Shown: piece after piece, positions 21,813 through 32,235 of the stretch
Position numbering within the stretch: the first letter of the stretch is position 1
Layout: each line of letters opens with the position of its first letter
Origin: Dendrocalamus latiflorus
Lineage: Eukaryota > Streptophyta > Magnoliopsida > Poales > Poaceae
Direction of reading: 5' to 3'
Assembly (NCBI GenBank): GCA_017311315.1
Contig: CM029653.1
Coordinates: 41,417,122-41,481,121, forward strand
DNA length: 64,000 bases
The notes under the pieces: generated by a model
Databases searched by the model: none
Told to the model about the DNA's origin: nothing
The model's input: only the letters and a program-made list of their open reading frames with translations
Made by a program: the position numbers and the translations under genes

Positions 21813-24800
21813 ATGGCTGAGTCGCTGCTTCTTCCCGTGGTGCGTGGGGTGGCCGGCAAAGCCGCCGACGCGCTCGTCCAGAGCGTGACCGGCATGTGGG
21901 ACGTCGACGAAGACCGCGGCAAGCTGGAGCGCCAGCTGCTGGCCGTCCATCTCAAACTGGTCGACGCCGAGGTGAAGAGCGAGACCGCCCCCGCCATCAA
22001 GAGGTGGATGAAGGACCTCAAGGCCGTCGCCTACGAGGCCGACGACGTCCTCGACGACTTCCAGTACGAAGCGCTGCGCCGTGAGGCCCAGATCGGCGGG
22101 TCCACCACCCGCAAGGTACTCAGCTACTTCACCCACCACAGTCCGGTTCTGTTCCGTCTTACCATGAGCAGGAAGCTGAGAAATGTCCTCAAGAAGATCA
22201 ACGAGCTTGTTGTGGAGATGAACACGTTTGGCCTGGCGGAGAGCCGTGCAGAGGTGCCGCAAGGTCTTTATCGCCAGACGCACTCTGCACTAGACGAGTA
22301 CTCAGAGATCTTTGGCAGAGACGACGACAAGGAGGTGGTGATCAAACTGCTGCTCGACCAGCGAGATCAGCAGAAGGTGCAGGTGCTGCCTATAATAGGG
22401 ATGGGGGGTTTGGGCAAGACCACACTAGCAAAGATGGTGTACAACGACCGCAGGGTTCAGACGCACTTTGAGCTGAAGATGTGGCACTGTGTGTCAGAAA
22501 ACTTTGATGCTTGTCCTCTTGTGAAATCCATCATTAAATTGGCTGAAGGTGGAACATGCGGACCGTCCGACACCATCGAGCAGTTGCGCAAACAACTGAT
22601 GGATGCCATTGGCAGGAAAAGGTTTCTACTCGTTCTTGACGATGTGTGGAATGAAGATGAGCGAAAGTGGGAGGACGACCTGAAGCCACTGCTGTGTTCT
22701 GATGGTGTACCGGGAAGCGTTATAGTCGTCACAAGTCGAAGCCAGCAAGTGGCCTCTATAATGGGCACACTTCAACCCCATGAACCATCATGTTTGAGTC
22801 AAGATAATTCATGGGAACTGTTCTCAAAGAAAGCATTTAGCAAAGGGGTAGAAGAGAAAGCTGAATTGGTCATCATCGGCAAACGTATTGTCAAGAAATG
22901 CAAGGGTCTGCCTCTTGCTCTGAAGACAATGGGTGGCTTGATGAGTTCAAAACAGCAAGTGCAGGAATGGGAGGCCATCGAAGAAAGCAACGTTGGGGAT
23001 ACTGACAGAGGCAAAGATGAGATCTTGTCCATACTAAAATTGAGCTACAAGCACCTATCATCTGAAACGAAGCAATGCTTTGCCTTTTGTGCAGTTTTCC
23101 CGAAGGACTATGAGATGGAGAAGGACATGTTGATCCAACTATGGATGGCAAATAGTTTTATTCAAGAGGAGGGAATAATGGATTTGGCACAGAAAGGAGA
23201 ACTCATTTTCCATGATCTGGTTTGGAGATCATTCCTCCAAGATGTGAAACCGAAGCAAGTTCATTTTCCCCGTATCACATCATACGAGTCAATCATTTGT
23301 AAAATGCATGATTTAATGCATGACCTAGCAAAAGATGTCACAGACGAATGTGCAACAATAGAAGAGTTAATTCAGCAGAAATCATCTATCAAAGATGTCC
23401 GTCACATGCATGAGTTAACTGCTGAATTGGAACAAAGCAGAGGTGTGCTGAAAGGCAGGGCATCTCTCCGCACTTTGTTAGAGCCAATAACATCACACAA
23501 GGATCGTAAGGAGTTAAAGCTGACGTCATTGAGAGTGTTGTGCTGCAAGAATCCTTCTATTATCCATAGCAAGGTCATAAATGCAAAACATTTACGATAT
23601 CTCGATCTTTCTGAGTCTGACATTGTTAGCTTGCCAAATTCAATATGTGTGATGTATAACTTACAATCGCTGAGGCTCAATGATTGCAGCATTCTAAAAT
23701 ATTTACCTGATGATATGAGAACTTTGAGGAAGCTCATCCACCTTCATCTTTTTGGATGTACAAGTTTGGAACGGATGCCACTAAATGTCAGTCGATTGAA
23801 GAATCTTCACACACTAACAGCATTTGTCGTGGACACTGAAGTTGGTCGTGGAATCGAGGAGCTCAAAGACCTGCGGCACCTTGCCCACAGGTTGGAACTG
23901 TACAATTTGAGAAAAATAAAGAACTGGAAAAATGCAAAGGAAGCCAATCTCCAGCAGAAGCAAAATCTAACTGAATTATTTTTGTATTGGGGTCGTGAAC
24001 AAGACTACATGCCTGAAGATGATATCACTAATGACGAGGAAGTGTTGGAGTCTCTTGCACCTCATAGTGAGCTCCAAATTTTGAACGTACATGGATACGG
24101 TGGCATAGAAATATCACAATGGATGAGTGACCCTCACAAGTTCCGGTGCCTAAGAAAGCTGTATATATCCAACTGCCCAAGATGCAAGGATCTACCTGTG
24201 GTATGGTTGTCAGTCTCTCTTGAGTATTTGAGCTTGCGCAACATGGGTAGCCTAAGCACATTACGTAGGAGCATTCAGCTGGAAGCTGAAGGATACAATA
24301 CCCCAGTGCACTTTTTCCCAAAGTTAACGGAGATGGTCTTAATTGAGCTACCGAACTTGGAGAGATGGGCAGAAAGAAGTCTAGGAGAGCCTAATAGCTT
24401 GGTAATGTTTCCTCAGCTCGAAACACTAAGAATATGGTATTGCCCGAAACTTGCGAGTGTTCCAGTGAGCCCAGTTCTCAAAGAACTGGATGTAAAAGGA
24501 TGCTGCAGCTTTCCAATCAGCTCACTCGCACATCTAACAACATTGTCCGAGCTCGAATACTGGGCAGAAGATAATGTTCCTATGAGCATGCCGCTGGGCT
24601 CTTGGCCATCTCTTGTAGTATTAAAGGTTAGGTCGCAGGCAAACATGATGGTGATGCCTCTGGAGGGCCAGCAAAGCCAAAGCCAAACTGCTCTAGAAAA
24701 CCTTCGGAGTTTGACTCTAGATGGTCCCAAGTGCTTCGTAACAGCACCCAGTCTGTCAAAGCCGCATCTTGGGCTTTGGGAGTGCTTCGCCTTTGTTGAG

Positions 24801-25565
24801 GAACTGAAAATTTACGGATGCAACGAGCTTGTCTGCTGGCCAGTGGATGAGCTCCGATGCTTGGTTCGCCTCCGCTCTCTGGAAATTCGGAATTGTGCCA
24901 AGCTGGAGGGGAAGGGTTCATCATCCAAGGAAATCCTTCCGCTGCCCCAGCTGCAGAGGTTAGATATTTGGTATTGTGGCAGTTTGCTCGAGATTCCGAA
25001 GCTGCCCGCATCCCTTGAGCAATTGAATATGTTCGGCTGCAAAAGTTTGGTGGCGTTGCCGTCAAACCTCGGAAATCTGGCAAAGCTGAGGGAGCTCCGC
25101 ATGCAGTGGTGCAGTGGTCTGAAAACATTGCCTGATGGGATGGATGGTCTCACTTCTCTTGAGGACTTGACTGTTTACGATTGTCCAGGGATGGAGAAAT
25201 TCCCGGAGGGTCTCCTCCAGCGGCTCCCGACCCTCAAATCCCTAAGAATAGATGGCTGCCCCGACTTGCAAAGACGTTGCAGAGAAGGTGGGGAGTATTT
25301 TCACTTGGTCTCTTCCGTTCCAGATAGATTCATTCGAGCATCTGACGGAGGTGCGTATAATGCTCGCATCTCGTCTCTTCCATTATCTTCTGTTAAATTG
25401 TTATCTGAATTAATAGATGCAAGCTTTTGTTTGGACATCTTTATGACCTCCATGTACCTGATATTCTGTTTCAGCACCTTGCACGACGTATTCACAGAGA
25501 TGCTGCCACTGGCGATGCATCTATGTGTAGCCACATCCACAATGAATCGGCTCAGTTGGGAGTAG
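21813..25565 (+). CDS. CNL2: CC-NB-ARC-LRR protein with a novel 74-residue C-terminus, 1250 aa
   Basis: Close paralog of CNL1 with the same single-exon layout and conserved leader. Motifs: EADDVLDDF at about 75, GMGGLGKTT (196-204), LLVLDDVW (272-279), GSVIVVTSR (301-309), GLPLAL (365-370), MHD (498-500). LRRs extend to about 1160. After FIRA (about residue 1176) it departs from its paralogs. A ~66 bp deletion removed the NNNN...KRFLKRLLPSC tail and stop. The frame then runs through former 3'UTR ('ctcgtctcttccattatct') into the BAG6-like relic in a non-native frame, stopping at 25563-25565. The new tail has a hydrophobic stretch around FCLDIFMTSMYLIFCFSTL, which could act as a membrane segment. 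The core looks functional; whether the tail is tolerated is unknown. Confidence 0.9.
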   Translation: MAESLLLPVVRGVAGKAADALVQSVTGMWDVDEDRGKLERQLLAVHLKLVDAEVKSETAPAIKRWMKDLKAVAYEADDVLDDFQYEALRREAQIGGSTTRKVLSYFTHHSPVLFRLTMSRKLRNVLKKINELVVEMNTFGLAESRAEVPQGLYRQTHSALDEYSEIFGRDDDKEVVIKLLLDQRDQQKVQVLPIIGMGGLGKTTLAKMVYNDRRVQTHFELKMWHCVSENFDACPLVKSIIKLAEGGTCGPSDTIEQLRKQLMDAIGRKRFLLVLDDVWNEDERKWEDDLKPLLCSDGVPGSVIVVTSRSQQVASIMGTLQPHEPSCLSQDNSWELFSKKAFSKGVEEKAELVIIGKRIVKKCKGLPLALKTMGGLMSSKQQVQEWEAIEESNVGDTDRGKDEILSILKLSYKHLSSETKQCFAFCAVFPKDYEMEKDMLIQLWMANSFIQEEGIMDLAQKGELIFHDLVWRSFLQDVKPKQVHFPRITSYESIICKMHDLMHDLAKDVTDECATIEELIQQKSSIKDVRHMHELTAELEQSRGVLKGRASLRTLLEPITSHKDRKELKLTSLRVLCCKNPSIIHSKVINAKHLRYLDLSESDIVSLPNSICVMYNLQSLRLNDCSILKYLPDDMRTLRKLIHLHLFGCTSLERMPLNVSRLKNLHTLTAFVVDTEVGRGIEELKDLRHLAHRLELYNLRKIKNWKNAKEANLQQKQNLTELFLYWGREQDYMPEDDITNDEEVLESLAPHSELQILNVHGYGGIEISQWMSDPHKFRCLRKLYISNCPRCKDLPVVWLSVSLEYLSLRNMGSLSTLRRSIQLEAEGYNTPVHFFPKLTEMVLIELPNLERWAERSLGEPNSLVMFPQLETLRIWYCPKLASVPVSPVLKELDVKGCCSFPISSLAHLTTLSELEYWAEDNVPMSMPLGSWPSLVVLKVRSQANMMVMPLEGQQSQSQTALENLRSLTLDGPKCFVTAPSLSKPHLGLWECFAFVEELKIYGCNELVCWPVDELRCLVRLRSLEIRNCAKLEGKGSSSKEILPLPQLQRLDIWYCGSLLEIPKLPASLEQLNMFGCKSLVALPSNLGNLAKLRELRMQWCSGLKTLPDGMDGLTSLEDLTVYDCPGMEKFPEGLLQRLPTLKSLRIDGCPDLQRRCREGGEYFHLVSSVPDRFIRASDGGAYNARISSLPLSSVKLLSELIDASFCLDIFMTSMYLIFCFSTLHDVFTEMLPLAMHLCVATSTMNRLSWE

Positions 25566-26866
25566 CGATGCAGCATTTAGGTGCTATGTTTTTGGAACTT
25601 GGTCAGACTATGAGGATGCTTCGGATGGGACCATCTCCTGTATGCATGATTTTATTTTCTACCATGTTATTTAAATGATTTTTGCACGTTCTAATTATTC
25701 TGAAAGCTTGTTCATTTTGCAGTCTGACCTTTTGTAAATGCTGGGCCTGGTGTTTATATAAACTTTATTGGACCAAATCCAATCATGGTTCAGGTAACAT
25801 ATTGAGGTGCTCTCTCTTTGGTTTTTATGTGCCGTGCCACTCTAATCACAACAACAATTCTCTCAATGTGCAGCCATCTTTTCAAAATACTCCTCCTTTT
25901 GGAGTTTCCAGCATACCAGTTCTGGGTGGAGTTTCTGGTGCATTTCGTATTGTTGATCCTTCTCACACATCTGGTGGAGTTTTAAGATGGCACTTCGCCT
26001 TTCAATTCATCTGATCCTAATTTAACATCTCAAGACAGCAGTACCATAAATGTTTCCAGTATCGATAGTATTCGACTACATGCACAGATGGAAGAGACCC
26101 ATGTGGATAATGTTAGAGCGCATTTTGGGGAATTAGGAGCAGCCAACTTAGCAGGACAGCTCACATCCACCTGTACCAATTATGTTCCTTTGAGCATATC
26201 AGGAGAAAATTCTGCAAAGATGAACAAGCCCTCAGTGCACAGTCCATTAAACCTAGCACAGGTGGCAGGTCTGAACTACTAGGTCTTGGTGGAGGTCTCC
26301 ATCCTAAGGTATTAATTATTGAGTTCTAGTGTTTAATACTGTAGGCTCAAGGAATTTTATTGTTCAGTCTGCATTTTGTTGTTGTCAATCATATCCGCAT
26401 GTTGTGGGCTTGAAATTTGTTGTGGTTAGCTGCAATTTAGTTGATTATTTTAACCACACTTGCAGAGACGAAGCAGAACAGCAAAGCTATCCGGGAGTAG
26501 CATTGATTCTGGTGAATCCCTTAATTCCTCTTCTGTCAGCAAAAGACAAGAAGCTGTTTTGAGGGGCCAGCAAGTTCTGCAAGCCCTTGTTTCACAAAAT
26601 ACTCATGTAAGCAGAAGCAGCGTTACTTATTCTTCCCCTCGATCCTCTATGCCTCTATGCCTCAGTTTGCTGGTGGAATGCCTCCAAGAGGGCAGAGTGG
26701 CGAAGGACAAGTTGATGTCAGCAGCATGATATCCAGTGTGCTCAACAATCTGGTTTTTGGCAATCTACCGTCAAATGTAGCAGCACAAACAGGAGTAGGT
26801 TCCGCCGATGATTTGAGGAACATGATGGAAGAGGGTACTCAGAGCCCTGCTATGATGAATACTAAG

Positions 26867-27016
26867 TGTTAGAGTACAATATATTTGGTAGGTTAGAGTC
26901 CATTAGGGATTACAATCCCTTGTACCATCTTGCCCCCCAAGTCTTGTACCTCTATATATACCGCCCGAGGGGCTCAATGCAATACATCCAATTCCACCCA
27001 ACTCTATCTTCTATCA
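26867..27016 (+). repeat. 5' LTR of the short element
   Basis: 150 bp with a TATA-like 'ctctatatataccg' near 26950. Identical in layout to 29332-29481. Confidence 0.9.
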
Positions 27017-29331
27017 TGGTATCAGACGTTTAGGTTTAGATCCTAACCCTAGCCGCCGCTCGCTTCCGCACCGCGCGCCCCCGGGGAGATCTATCTCCGC
27101 CGGGGCAGCGCCACCGTTTAGGCGGCTGATCCTATTGATCCGGCCGCCGCCGTCGTCGTCGTTCACGCAGCAGATCGGGCCTACCTCGTCGCAATCACCC
27201 TCGTCGCTGGGCCGTTGTCGCCACCCTCCTCCAGATCTGCCCCGCCGTGGAGGCGGCTGGGCTACGCCCCGTCCGCACCGTCGTGGAGGCGGCCGGGCTA
27301 GGCCGCACCCCGTCGCTGAGCCGCCATGGTGGCGGCTGGGCTAGAACGCGCGCCCCACGCCGGCGGCGGATCCGGAGGCGGCGGCGGGCGACGACGGACG
27401 TTGCGCCGTGCGCGACCTCTGAACCGCGGCGCTCGAGCAGCCTTCCCCATGGCCTCCCTCCTCCGCAGCTCCGACGCCGTCGTCTTCCACCGCTGTCCGT
27501 CGCTCGGAGACCACCTCCCGCCACCAGATCCGGCGGTCGCGCCCGCGCCGCCACCCTTGGAGCCCAGTCGCCGTCTCCCGCTTTAGTTTCCTCCGCCGGA
27601 TGGTGCTTCGTCAGATCCGCCACCTGAGGAGATCCTCCACCTGGGGCCGCCGCTTGGAGCCCGCCTCGCCCCTCCGCACGCGCCCCTCCGCTGCCTCGGC
27701 CTTCGCCCCGCCGGACCACGTTGCCGCCGTCGTTGGCCTCCACCCCAGCCGGTCGCTGACGCCTGAGTGGTCACCGTCCGCACCGCGGCTGCTCGCGCTG
27801 CCGCCGCCGCTCCCGCTGCCGCCGCATCTCCACGGGCGGAGACCGCCTCAGTCGCCGCCCCTCCGCCACCAACGATGCCCCCTCCGCCACCCTGGCGGCC
27901 ATGGCGGGGCGGTGGGCTCTCGTCGTCAGAGACCACGCCACGACGCCAAGATCCGTGCGGGTTGGTGTCGGCAGAGGAGATGGTGAGGGTAGCTTCCCTT
28001 AGAAGCTAACCAACAACCAAAAAAATCAAAAAAGGGGATAAGGCTAGGTGTACCCGGTGAGTTGCACACGGAGGATCGACTGTTGCTGCTGTATCTTTTC
28101 TTTTTTTTCCCGATCACTGATCGGGGTTGAGTCGCCCACCGCGTGTCGACCTCGCACGTATCTACTCCGACATCGGCGTCGACTACACTGGCCTCTACCT
28201 CTTCGACTGTGCGGCCAGGCCGAGCACGCGATGTCGAGGGGACGCCTTCGCACGTCGTGTCTCGGTCATCCCGTCCGCACGTCTTCATCGCCGGTTCGTC
28301 ATCGCCACCACAGATCGGGACGCCTCCACCGACTTCTTCCATCGTCGTCCCGCCTCGCGTGTACTCAGTCTGATCAGCCGATTGTGCGTGATCCACCCGG
28401 CTCCCGTGACGTTCGTCGTCGAGTACTACGCGCATCTTCTCCGAGCAACAGGGCTGCTGCTGTGTCCCCTCCTCGGGTCGCAGCACCACCGCACGTATTT
28501 CCCCTCGCCGTTGCATCTACATCGCCGTCCCCTGTGCATCGACGACTGTGCTGCGCAACCTCTTGTGCGCCATTTGTCTGCACATGGTCTTCGTCATACT
28601 GATCGGGCCTTCCTCGCCGACATCGAGCGCTATCGCCGCCGCCATACCTTGCGTCAGGACTGCTCACCTTCGCGCCAGAGCGTCCGCCCGGACTGCTCGC
28701 CTTCGGGTAGAAGCGTCCGCTCCCGCACTGCTCCTTCTTCGTCCAGCACAACCACGCCTGGTTGGGGCCCTTTCCCTTGTACGTTCGGTACTGGCAACAC
28801 CGGTACGTGCTTTCGTCCCCGACGCGTTGCCGGGTCTGGCAAACCTGGCACACGCCTCGGCTCTGGCGGCTTGACTGCATCGACTTCGGCATCGACCCTC
28901 CCGTTCCCGTCCCATCTGCCTCGATTGCATCTCCGTTTTTTGTCTACATCCTCGACGGCCCTAACTGCGTCGACCTCGACATCGCCCCCTTCCACGACGA
29001 CTGCCTCGACGCGTCTCCGTCATCATCATGGCGCCTCTTTTGCGCCCGCGGCTTCATGAGCGACTGCCTCGACATCGGTAACCCGACCACGACTACGTTG
29101 ACCACGGCCATCTCCAGCACGGCATCCTCGACCACGATTATTCCGCCCTCGCGCTCGGCTACCTCGACATCGGCACAAAGGGCTATCGCCTTGCTTGAGT
29201 TACTCGTCGGTTCCTGCTCCAGTCACAGCATGCGCGCCGCATCCACGGTTATGACTGCGGGGGGATGTTAGCTCTTCGACTTCTTCTTCAGTCTCACCAT
29301 CTGCGACGCTCCCGTTGTGACTGCGGGGGGA

Positions 29332-29481
29332 TGTTAGAGTACAATATATTTGGTAGGTTAGAGTCCATTAGGGATTACAATCCCTTGTACCATCTTGCCC
29401 CCTAAGTCTTGTACCTCTATATATACCGCCCGAGGGGCTCAATACAATACATCCAATTCCACCCAACTCTATCTTCTATCA
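29332..29481 (+). repeat. 3' LTR of the short element
   Basis: 150 bp partner, followed by the CTAAG duplication. About 75 bp upstream (29255-29276) the interior holds a second 'gactgcggggggatgttag', a duplicate of the polypurine tract plus the first LTR bases. Confidence 0.9.
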
Positions 29482-30441
29482 CTAAGTAATATTGTGCAAA
29501 ATGTAGATGGGCCAGGATGGGCCAAGGTGGCATTGACTTATCTAGAATGATGCAGCAAATGATGCCAGCTGTATCACAAGTTCTTGGTGGAGCTGTGTTG
29601 GTACAAATAGTGGAGAATCTAGATTGCAGGCTTGACACAATGACATGAGAGTTGGTGACACTTTAGATGGCAGAAGCTTTCAGGTAAGCCATCCTATCGA
29701 ATAAATAACTGCCTGCATTTGCATCTGTTCTGCTCCTCCCTTGTTTTTTTATGGTTGGTTTGCGAAGAAATCTGGTGATGATGACTAAAGTTGGTTGGTC
29801 CATATTTTTTTTTTGAATATGCATATTTGGACACTAGTAATATTGTACAATCTAAAAAGTTGAAAACTGCCATGTATAATAGAAAAGAGAATTATTTATC
29901 TTTTGTTAATTTTGATACTCTCTCATTGTATATAATAGCCGGCCGTTTCATATCAATGAGATTCCAATTTAGTAAGTGTGGAATCCTGAATCTTCTGTAT
30001 GCAGTATATCTCATATTTTTTTATTTCATTGACAGTTCGATCTTCATTGAGCTTGTCAACGCATTGAGCAACATGATTCCCCTGAGGATATTTTCAGTGC
30101 TGCCCATGCAACTGCTGCTCAGGCTTCTGGTTAAGATGAGAGCATTCAGGGCATGCTTGAAGAGCTTGTCAGCGATCCAGAGCTTAGCAATGTATGTTCT
30201 CTACAAGTTTTTTCACAATTTAAAATAAGCTCCAAATGTCCCTGTTCTTTTAAGCTTTCCAGCAACTTTTGACTTTTGTCAGCAATCCCTATTTATTAGA
30301 CTAATAAGCCTCAGCTCAAAAGAATATGTAGTTGATACTATAGGATGAGATTGTTGCTGAACGGTACAGTATGAGATTATATTATATACATATCTAATAT
30401 GAAATGGTGGTCCATTAGATAAATAGGTCCATACAGCTTAT

Positions 30442-30678
30442 GGGCCTGTTCTTTTTGGCTGCGGCTTTTGGCTGAAATTTTTGAATTTTGGCTGTTTACG
30501 GTACAGATTACGGAGAGATCTATACTCACTTGCGATTTTGACTGGTACAGATGTTGGACTTTTAACGTGTACTACGTTTAACTTATAGACCCCGTCTTAA
30601 AAAAAATACTCCGTTTAAAAGTTAAGTACTGTAGCGGCTGCGAGAAGCCGGACGGCTTCTCACCAACTGAACAGGCCC
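30442..30678. mobile_element. 237 bp MITE with GGGCCTGTTC ends, no visible TSD
   Basis: Terminal inverted repeats GGGCCTGTTC...GAACAGGCCC. Unit A has the plain sequence 'cagcttataccgttgatc' (10860-10877). Unit B splits it as 'cagcttat' + element + 'accgttgatc', without target duplication. No coding capacity. Confidence 0.75.
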
Positions 30679-31499
30679 ACCGTTGATCAAATTGAAGGGG
30701 ATTATGATTATAGTGAGAAAAACTATACCCCCGGCGCCGCCGCCCACACACACACACAAACATGTTAACCCTAACCTGCTGCAAATAAATGCTATTTCTT
30801 TGGACTACTTGAACCTTTTGCTCCAACAAATTCACCAGAGGATACAGTCAGAATCTTAGTCGAGGAACCAGTCTTGAAGCATGATAGGGGAGGTGAACCT
30901 AGGGAATACAGGAGATTTGGTTGACAAGGTGGTAAATCATGCAGTTCTATCCGCTGCAATATTAATTTTAACTTTAAACCCTGCGTTGTTTGTTCACTTG
31001 ATTAGATGCCCAGTGAATGTAAATGTAGCATTGTGTTTTATCACACCATCTTTCGTACCGTATATAGCTAGCTTGAAAAGCGAACTTTTCTGGATCATCT
31101 GTGCCTCTGTGGTGTCTCGGTGCCAGGAATTGAAAATTGTTCAACTGTGTGATGTTTATGTCTGTCCTCTTTGGGAAATCATGGCAGATTTGGTTGTTAG
31201 TTTTAATTTCCGAATCAACATCAGTTGTAACCTTTATCAGATGCCAGTTTTATCCGGCAATTTAAATGTTGGATAAAATTCCAATTTCATGCGTGTTAAA
31301 TTGGTGTAATCCTTCAATGGAGAAGATCATCGTGGGCCGGACATTTAGTTCTGGTGTTGTGACGAACTGGCAAAAGCAGAAAATTGTTGTTGTTTCATGG
31401 CGAAATCAACTGGCAGGATGCCCAAAAGATTGCGTGATCTCTAAACTTGTTATCGTTTCATGCGTCGAAAACTGATGCAAGCTCGATGGAGACAATAAG

Positions 31500-32235
31500 T
31501 AGTAGCAAGGATTTTTTTAAATAACCCTTTTTTATTCAAAAATATAAAAATATACATGCGCTTTAATTTTTTTACAGAAATATCCTCCAGTCGTCAACCG
31601 TTGGGCAACTAGACCTGATCGCCTAATGGCCAAGCAACATGCAGGCAGTAGGTGGACCGTTGGGCGACAGGCTCCAGTCGCCAAACGGTTGGACGACTGG
31701 ACCTTGTCGCACAACTGTTGGGCAACTGGAGCGCCTGTTAGAGGGCCCATGTTGGAGAACACCATTCCCTACGGGGCGAAGATGTACCATGAAGGCGAGG
31801 TGGACCGACCCACTGTGGGCTCTCTTTGGTGCCGTAGACGGATACATACTCTCCTTTGCGATTAATTTCTTCATATTATGGACCCTTCTATTTAACAGCT
31901 GGCGTTCCTTGTAGATATGGTTCACGCACGTGACCTTCATGGAGCAGTTGGACCGTCTCATGGCCGACGACGTATGCTGGAAGCCATACTCCCCTAAGGA
32001 ATTGGAGGGCCACGCTCCTGACGAGCATCCTCATTGTGTTGGCACGACCGAGCTTACTGGCTAACACGAAAGAAGCTTATGTTCGACGTCTTTGTGGAGG
32101 ACTACATGGCGTATCGTGTAATGCGCTAATTCGATCTACGTCAAGTAGTTTTAGTACTAGTCGGGCGACCTGTGCCCGACAACGTCCACATGTGAGTTAG
32201 CGCTACAGATGTCTCTCCTTTTACCACCGTCTTGT
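31500..32235 (+). pseudogene. Plant-mobile-domain relic, unit B
   Basis: Better preserved than the unit-A copy. The frame from about 31933 reads VTFMEQLDRLMADDVCWKPY and SPKELEGHAPDE, followed after a stop by LMFDVFVEDYMAYRVMR, a stop, then FDLRQ and GRPVPDNVHM. These resemble the C-terminal half of plant mobile domain proteins. A block of repeated 'cgcccaacggttgggcgac'-like motifs (31590-31735) precedes it and is longer than in unit A. At least two stops make it a pseudogene. Confidence 0.5.

Larger units (their letters stand above)
26867..29481 (+). mobile_element. Short non-autonomous LTR retrotransposon, TSD CTAAG
   Basis: Two 150 bp LTRs (26867-27016, 29332-29481) begin TGTTAGAGTAC and end TTCTATCA. 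They are flanked by CTAAG (26862-26866, 29482-29486). A primer-binding site TGGTATCAGAC starts at 27017, directly after the left LTR, and the polypurine run 'gcggggggatg' precedes the right LTR, so the element lies on +. The 2.3 kb interior is GC-rich and stop-poor, with no gag, protease, integrase or RT that I recognise. The LTRs differ at about two or three bases, suggesting a young insertion. Unit A shows the uninterrupted exon at 9886-9905. Confidence 0.9.
25435..31000 (+). pseudogene. BAG6/scythe-like relic, unit B, split by an LTR element
   Basis: Same exons as the unit-A relic: 25482-25640 (IHRDAATGDASM, QLGVAMQHLGAMFLELGQT), 25724-25795, 25874-26000 (VSSIPVLGGVSGAFRIVD), 26466-26860 (AGGMPPRGQSGEGQVD, SADDLRNMMEEG), then after the insertion 29487-29670, 30035-30190 and 30795-30920. 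The frameshift in the NAGPAVYIN exon ('gaccttttgtaaatg') is shared with unit A, so the gene was dead before duplication. A 6-bp addition ('ctatgc') lies near 26655. The first exon overlaps the CNL2 stop codon in another frame. Confidence 0.65.

Noticed and set aside
25340..25500. In-frame spliced CNL2-BAG6 fusion using the GTGCGT donor (25351) and TTTCAG acceptor (25481)
   Set aside because: The phase does not match: the donor leaves one nucleotide of a codon, and the BAG6-like exon starts in phase 0, so the native BAG6 frame is not restored. Only read-through was kept as a finding.
28127..29059. 310 aa + frame in the short LTR element
   Set aside because: Stop-poor GC-rich sequence; no gag, protease or other motif; several other frames are equally open.
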